Source of the DNA: Methylophilaceae bacterium | GTDB lineage: Bacteria; Pseudomonadota; Gammaproteobacteria; Burkholderiales; Methylophilaceae | Assembly: GCA_028342535.1 (NCBI GenBank) | Contig: JAOLWQ010000001.1 | Span: 1-64,000, forward strand | Length of the DNA: 64,000 nucleotides | Direction of reading: 5' to 3' | Part shown: piece by piece, positions 61,398 through 64,000 of the stretch | How the letters are laid out: each line of letters starts with the position of its first letter | Position numbering within the stretch: the stretch's first letter is position 1 | Made by a program: the position numbers and the translations under genes | The notes under the pieces: model-generated | The model's input: the letters and a program-made list of their open reading frames with translations, nothing else | Databases searched by the model: none | Told to the model about the DNA's origin: nothing

Positions 61398-61607
61398 TTA
61401 TGGTCTTGGGTCAAAACCTCCGGCAGATCCCGGTCGGCACTTGCTTAATCTTTTTATGCCAAGCCAACATCCTTTTAAAACTCCATATTTTTCTAAACAT
61501 TCAATTGTATACATCGAACAGGTGGGTGTATACCTACATCTTGAAACAAAATAAGGGCTTAAACATATCTGATAGACCTTAATAATTGAAATTAAAAAAA
61601 ATCTCAT
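61398..61607 (-). CDS. yidD: membrane protein insertion efficiency factor YidD
   Basis: YidD (UPF0161) aids membrane protein insertion. The 69-residue protein has YQICLSPYF, the cysteine motif CRYTPTCSMYTIE, and the conserved GCWLGIKRLSKC...GGFDP ending. It overlaps rnpA by four bases. Confidence 0.95.
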   Translation of the reverse strand: MRFFLISIIKVYQICLSPYFVSRCRYTPTCSMYTIECLEKYGVLKGCWLGIKRLSKCRPGSAGGFDPRP

Positions 61608-61924
61608 ATTGGAAGCGCTTTAATCAAGCTTGAAATCTCACCTTCAATTTGTTTATGATTCTCTTTATAAAAAGCTTTACGAACCCTCACAACTATATCA
61701 AATGAAACATTATAAGACAGTTGATCTTTTAATATCTCTCTTAATAATCGGCGCATATAATTTCGCCTTACCGAAAGTTTTTCAGTTCTGTTGCTAACAA
61801 CATAACCTAGTCGGGGATGTGATTTAGTGTTTGGTGCATAATGAAAATATATATGAGGTGAAGACAGTCTTTTTCTAAAATTAAAAACAGCTGAAAAATC
61901 TTCTGCCTTTCGTAGCTTAAACAA
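61604..61924 (-). CDS. rnpA: ribonuclease P protein component
   Basis: RnpA is the protein partner of the RNase P ribozyme. The 106-residue protein has AEDFSAVFNFRKRL, LGYVVSNRTEKLSVRRN and the basic RNYMRRLLREI (RNR-like) motif. The only standard start is TTG at 61924; upstream the frame is closed by the rpmH stop, which is in frame. It lies 21 bases after rpmH. Confidence 0.93.
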   Translation of the reverse strand: MFKLRKAEDFSAVFNFRKRLSSPHIYFHYAPNTKSHPRLGYVVSNRTEKLSVRRNYMRRLLREILKDQLSYNVSFDIVVRVRKAFYKENHKQIEGEISSLIKALPI

Positions 61925-61945
61925 TTTATACTCTGAAAGAATAAA

Positions 61946-62080
61946 TTAAATTCCTAAACGAACTCTTCCTTTAGCCCTTCTAGAAGCAATAACGTTACGA
62001 CCTCCTCTTGTCTTCATTCTGACTAAAAAGCCATGAGTTCTAGCACGCTTTACTTTTGATGGTTGATAAGTACGTTTCAT
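61946..62080 (-). CDS. rpmH: 50S ribosomal protein L34
   Basis: A 44-residue basic protein, [18 protein letters not shown]... ending [11 protein letters not shown], the universally conserved L34. It has a GGAG ribosome site and a near-perfect promoter (see separate entry). It heads the rpmH-rnpA-yidD-yidC-mnmE-mnmG group, divergent from dnaA. Confidence 0.98.
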   Translation of the reverse strand: MKRTYQPSKVKRARTHGFLVRMKTRGGRNVIASRRAKGRVRLGI

Positions 62081-62113
62081 ATTGTTGCTCCAGTCCTTAA
62101 ACTTTGAAGGCGA

Positions 62114-62142
62114 AGAATACTCTTCCGACCGATTTATGTCAA
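62114..62142 (-). promoter_or_regulatory. sigma-70 promoter of rpmH
   Basis: On the minus strand a perfect TTGACA (62142-62137), 17-base spacer and TATTCT (62119-62114). The predicted leader is about 27 bases. Confidence 0.82.
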
Positions 62143-62174
62143 TAAATATACCTTATTATTTATTTAAAAAAGCC

Positions 62175-62183
62175 TGTGGATAA
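62175..62183. promoter_or_regulatory. DnaA box upstream of dnaA
   Basis: TGTGGATAA is the exact complement of the consensus DnaA box TTATCCACA. It lies in the rpmH-dnaA spacer, about 70 bases before the dnaA start, so it may serve DnaA autoregulation, origin function, or both. Confidence 0.85.
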
Positions 62184-62251
62184 CTTAAGAAAATTAGGCT
62201 AATATGAAAGCCCTGATCAGACAATAATAAAAAAACAAATAAAATAAAATT

Positions 62252-63595
62252 TTGAAAAAAAACAATGAAAATTTTTGGGCGCTATGTGAAGAAAAACTCT
62301 CCAAAGAGCTAACCAAGCAACAATTCACTACTTGGATTAGTCCACTAGAATTTAAAATTGATGGCGGAAAAGCTCAAATAATTGCACCGAACCAATTTGT
62401 CTTACAATGGGTAAAAGAAAAATTTTCAGAAAAAATTCAAGACTTAAGCAAAGAACACTTAATCAATCTTAACCTAGAATATATTGTTGTGAAAAAAAAT
62501 AAAATCACAAAAAATAATTTATCTAATATTAAATCTAAATTAAACAAGACGTCTATAAAACTATCCACAAATAAATCAAATGGCTTAAATACGGCTTTTA
62601 ATTTTTCTAACTTTGTTACTGGGAAAGCTAACCAGTTAGCAACAGCGGCCGCAAAACAAATCGCAGAAAATCCTGGAACCGCTTATAATCCCTTATTTAT
62701 ATATGGCGGTGTCGGATTAGGAAAAACTCACTTAATACATGCAATAGGTAACCATCTTAAAAACTTGCAACCTGAAGCAAAAATAAAATATTTACATGCA
62801 GAAAGATATGTCCATGATGTAGTTAAGGCATACGAAAATAAAGCTTTCGATAGTTTTAAAAAAATTTACCACTCTTTAGATTTGTTACTAATTGACGACA
62901 TACAGTTCATTGGGAAAAAGAATAGAACACAAGAAGAATTTTTTTATGCATTTAATACGCTAATTGAAAATAAAAAGCAGATAATCATTACTTGTGACAG
63001 CTATCCAAAAGAAATCCCGGGGGTAGATGAGCGACTTAGAACTCGATTTAGCTGGGGCTTAACTGTTGCAATAGACCCACCAGAACTTGAAATGCGAGTA
63101 GCTATTTTATTAAAAAAAGCAGAAGAAAATAAAATTAGTCTCCCGGAAGATGTTGCTTTTTTTGTTGCAAAACAAATTAGATCAAACGTTAGGGAGCTTG
63201 AAGGTGCACTTAATAGAATTGTTGCAATGTCTAATTTTACAGGTAAAAGTATTGACACCACCTTGGCTAAAGAATCATTGCGGGACTTAATTGCAGTTCG
63301 GGGAAGACAGGTAAGTGTTGAAAATATTCAAAAAACCGTTGCAGAATACTATAAAATTAAGATTGTTGATATTCTGAGTAAAAAAAGATCAAGGAATTTT
63401 TCTCGACCAAGACAACTTGCAATGTGTCTTACAAGGGAATTAACCAATTTAAGTTTTCCAGAAATTGGTGCAGCTTTTGGGGGAAGGCATCACACAACCA
63501 TAATGCATGCTTGTGATGAAGTTGAGAATTTAAGACTAAACGATCAAAATATTAGCCAAGATTTAGGTTTTTTAACTCAAGTTTTAAGAGGATAA
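62252..63595 (+). CDS. dnaA: chromosomal replication initiator protein DnaA
   Basis: DnaA binds origin boxes and melts the DNA to start replication. The 447-residue protein has the N-terminal helicase-loading domain (NFWALCEEKLSKEL), Walker A GGVGLGKTHLIHAIG, Walker B LLLIDDIQFI, and the domain IV signature RPRQLAMCLTRELT / GGRHHTTIMHAC. The start is TTG at 62252, giving MKKNNENFW; no clear ribosome site is seen. Confidence 0.98.
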   Translation: MKKNNENFWALCEEKLSKELTKQQFTTWISPLEFKIDGGKAQIIAPNQFVLQWVKEKFSEKIQDLSKEHLINLNLEYIVVKKNKITKNNLSNIKSKLNKTSIKLSTNKSNGLNTAFNFSNFVTGKANQLATAAAKQIAENPGTAYNPLFIYGGVGLGKTHLIHAIGNHLKNLQPEAKIKYLHAERYVHDVVKAYENKAFDSFKKIYHSLDLLLIDDIQFIGKKNRTQEEFFYAFNTLIENKKQIIITCDSYPKEIPGVDERLRTRFSWGLTVAIDPPELEMRVAILLKKAEENKISLPEDVAFFVAKQIRSNVRELEGALNRIVAMSNFTGKSIDTTLAKESLRDLIAVRGRQVSVENIQKTVAEYYKIKIVDILSKKRSRNFSRPRQLAMCLTRELTNLSFPEIGAAFGGRHHTTIMHACDEVENLRLNDQNISQDLGFLTQVLRG

Positions 63596-63813
63596 TGTGA
63601 AACATGTGTATAAATTGTGGACTAAGTTAGGGCAAAGACTAAAAAATGGTGAAATATTTTTTAATCCACAATCTATACACAGTAAAGTACTCAAAAAATC
63701 ATAGGATTTAAAGTTACATAACTACCTATTATTAAAAGAAAAAATTAACAAAAAAAGAAAAACAAAGGTTATTATTATTACTATTATTTATATAAAGAAA
63801 AAACTATAAAATC
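63596..63813. other. candidate replication origin (oriC) between dnaA and dnaN
   Basis: The 218-base spacer holds a DnaA box TGTGTATAA (63605-63613, complement of TTATACACA), the one-mismatch box CTATACACA (63673-63681), two weaker matches (near 63616 and 63662), then a very A/T-rich stretch. At 63769-63786 six consecutive triplets TTA/CTA run away from the boxes, the pattern of DnaA-trio elements in basal unwinding systems. Flanking genes read away from it on both sides. Confidence 0.7.
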
Positions 63814-64000
63814 ATGAATATAAAAATCGATAGAGAATTGCTTCTGAAGCCACTTGGAAATGTATCAGGAATAGTCGAGAAAAGACATGCCTTACCAATA
63901 CTTTCAAATTTATTATTAGAAGGTAACCAAGGAAAATTAAAGTTTACAGCTACAGACTTAGAAATGCAGATTTCCACGTATATTAAAACAGAGGTACCAG
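63814..64000 (+). CDS. dnaN: DNA polymerase III beta sliding clamp (3' end outside window)
   Basis: The first 62 codons encode MNIKIDRELLLKPLGNVSGI, then VEKRHALPILSNLLLE and TATDLEMQIS, the start of the beta clamp. The gene runs off the window end. Order dnaA-dnaN is standard. Confidence 0.97.
   Translation, partial: MNIKIDRELLLKPLGNVSGIVEKRHALPILSNLLLEGNQGKLKFTATDLEMQISTYIKTEVP

Noticed and set aside
62171-62200. AGCCT/AGGCT inverted repeat around the DnaA box upstream of dnaA as a structured RNA
   Set aside because: Only five pairs with a long loop; likely chance.

Overview
The window is a gene-dense, strongly A/T-rich bacterial chromosome segment that includes the replication-origin neighbourhood. 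Gene content and order (nusA-infB operon, bactofilin-erpA-argC block, ubiC-ubiA, mnmG-rsmG-parA-parB-atp operon, rpmH-dnaA-dnaN) point to a betaproteobacterium. Very short spacers, many overlapping genes, low G+C and the absence of mobile elements suggest a streamlined aquatic member of the Methylophilaceae (OM43 / Methylopumilus type). The taxonomic call is inference from content and style; no rRNA gene lies in the window.

Layout. 0-10 kb: the 3' part of dksA, then a minus-strand operon for translation and RNA metabolism read rimP-nusA-infB-rbfA-truB-rpsO-pnp, preceded by tyrS. 10-16 kb: anmK and gltA (plus), then minus-strand erpA, bactofilin, a DUF6776-like membrane protein, argC and the rplM-rpsI pair. 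16-24 kb (minus): ubiC-ubiA, recG, ridA, spoT, rpoZ, gmk, yicC. 24-37 kb: rph-rdgB-orf-hemW-sulfurtransferase (plus), argH (minus), hemCD (plus), a 2Fe-2S reductase and fxsA (minus), then dsbD-tlpA and aroQ-accB-accC-prmA (plus). 37-43.8 kb is the least canonical stretch: a lipoprotein, two small hypothetical proteins, a MORN-repeat exported protein, an alcohol dehydrogenase, a GIY-YIG protein, an RhlE helicase, an unrecognised 162-residue protein, a DUF3147 membrane protein, a 78-residue membrane protein with a palindromic upstream region, and a DUF6607 protein. 43.8-62.1 kb (all minus, reading away from the origin): glmS, glmU, the atpIBEFHAGDC operon, parB-parA, rsmG-mnmG, two perfect parS sites, mnmE, yidC, yidD, rnpA and rpmH. 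62.1-64 kb (plus): dnaA and the start of dnaN, with DnaA boxes in both flanking spacers.

The genes work together as a core set: translation initiation and ribosome maturation, RNA turnover, ATP synthesis, peptidoglycan and lipid precursors, haem and ubiquinone synthesis, and chromosome replication and segregation. No CRISPR array, prophage, insertion sequence, tRNA or rRNA gene was seen, and no obvious defence system. The most unusual features are regulatory: tandem five-codon mini-ORFs ahead of argH, a terminator-like hairpin in the rimP-nusA leader, the palindrome-rich region ahead of the 78-residue membrane protein, TATAAT boxes almost abutting several start codons, and heavy use of TTG starts.
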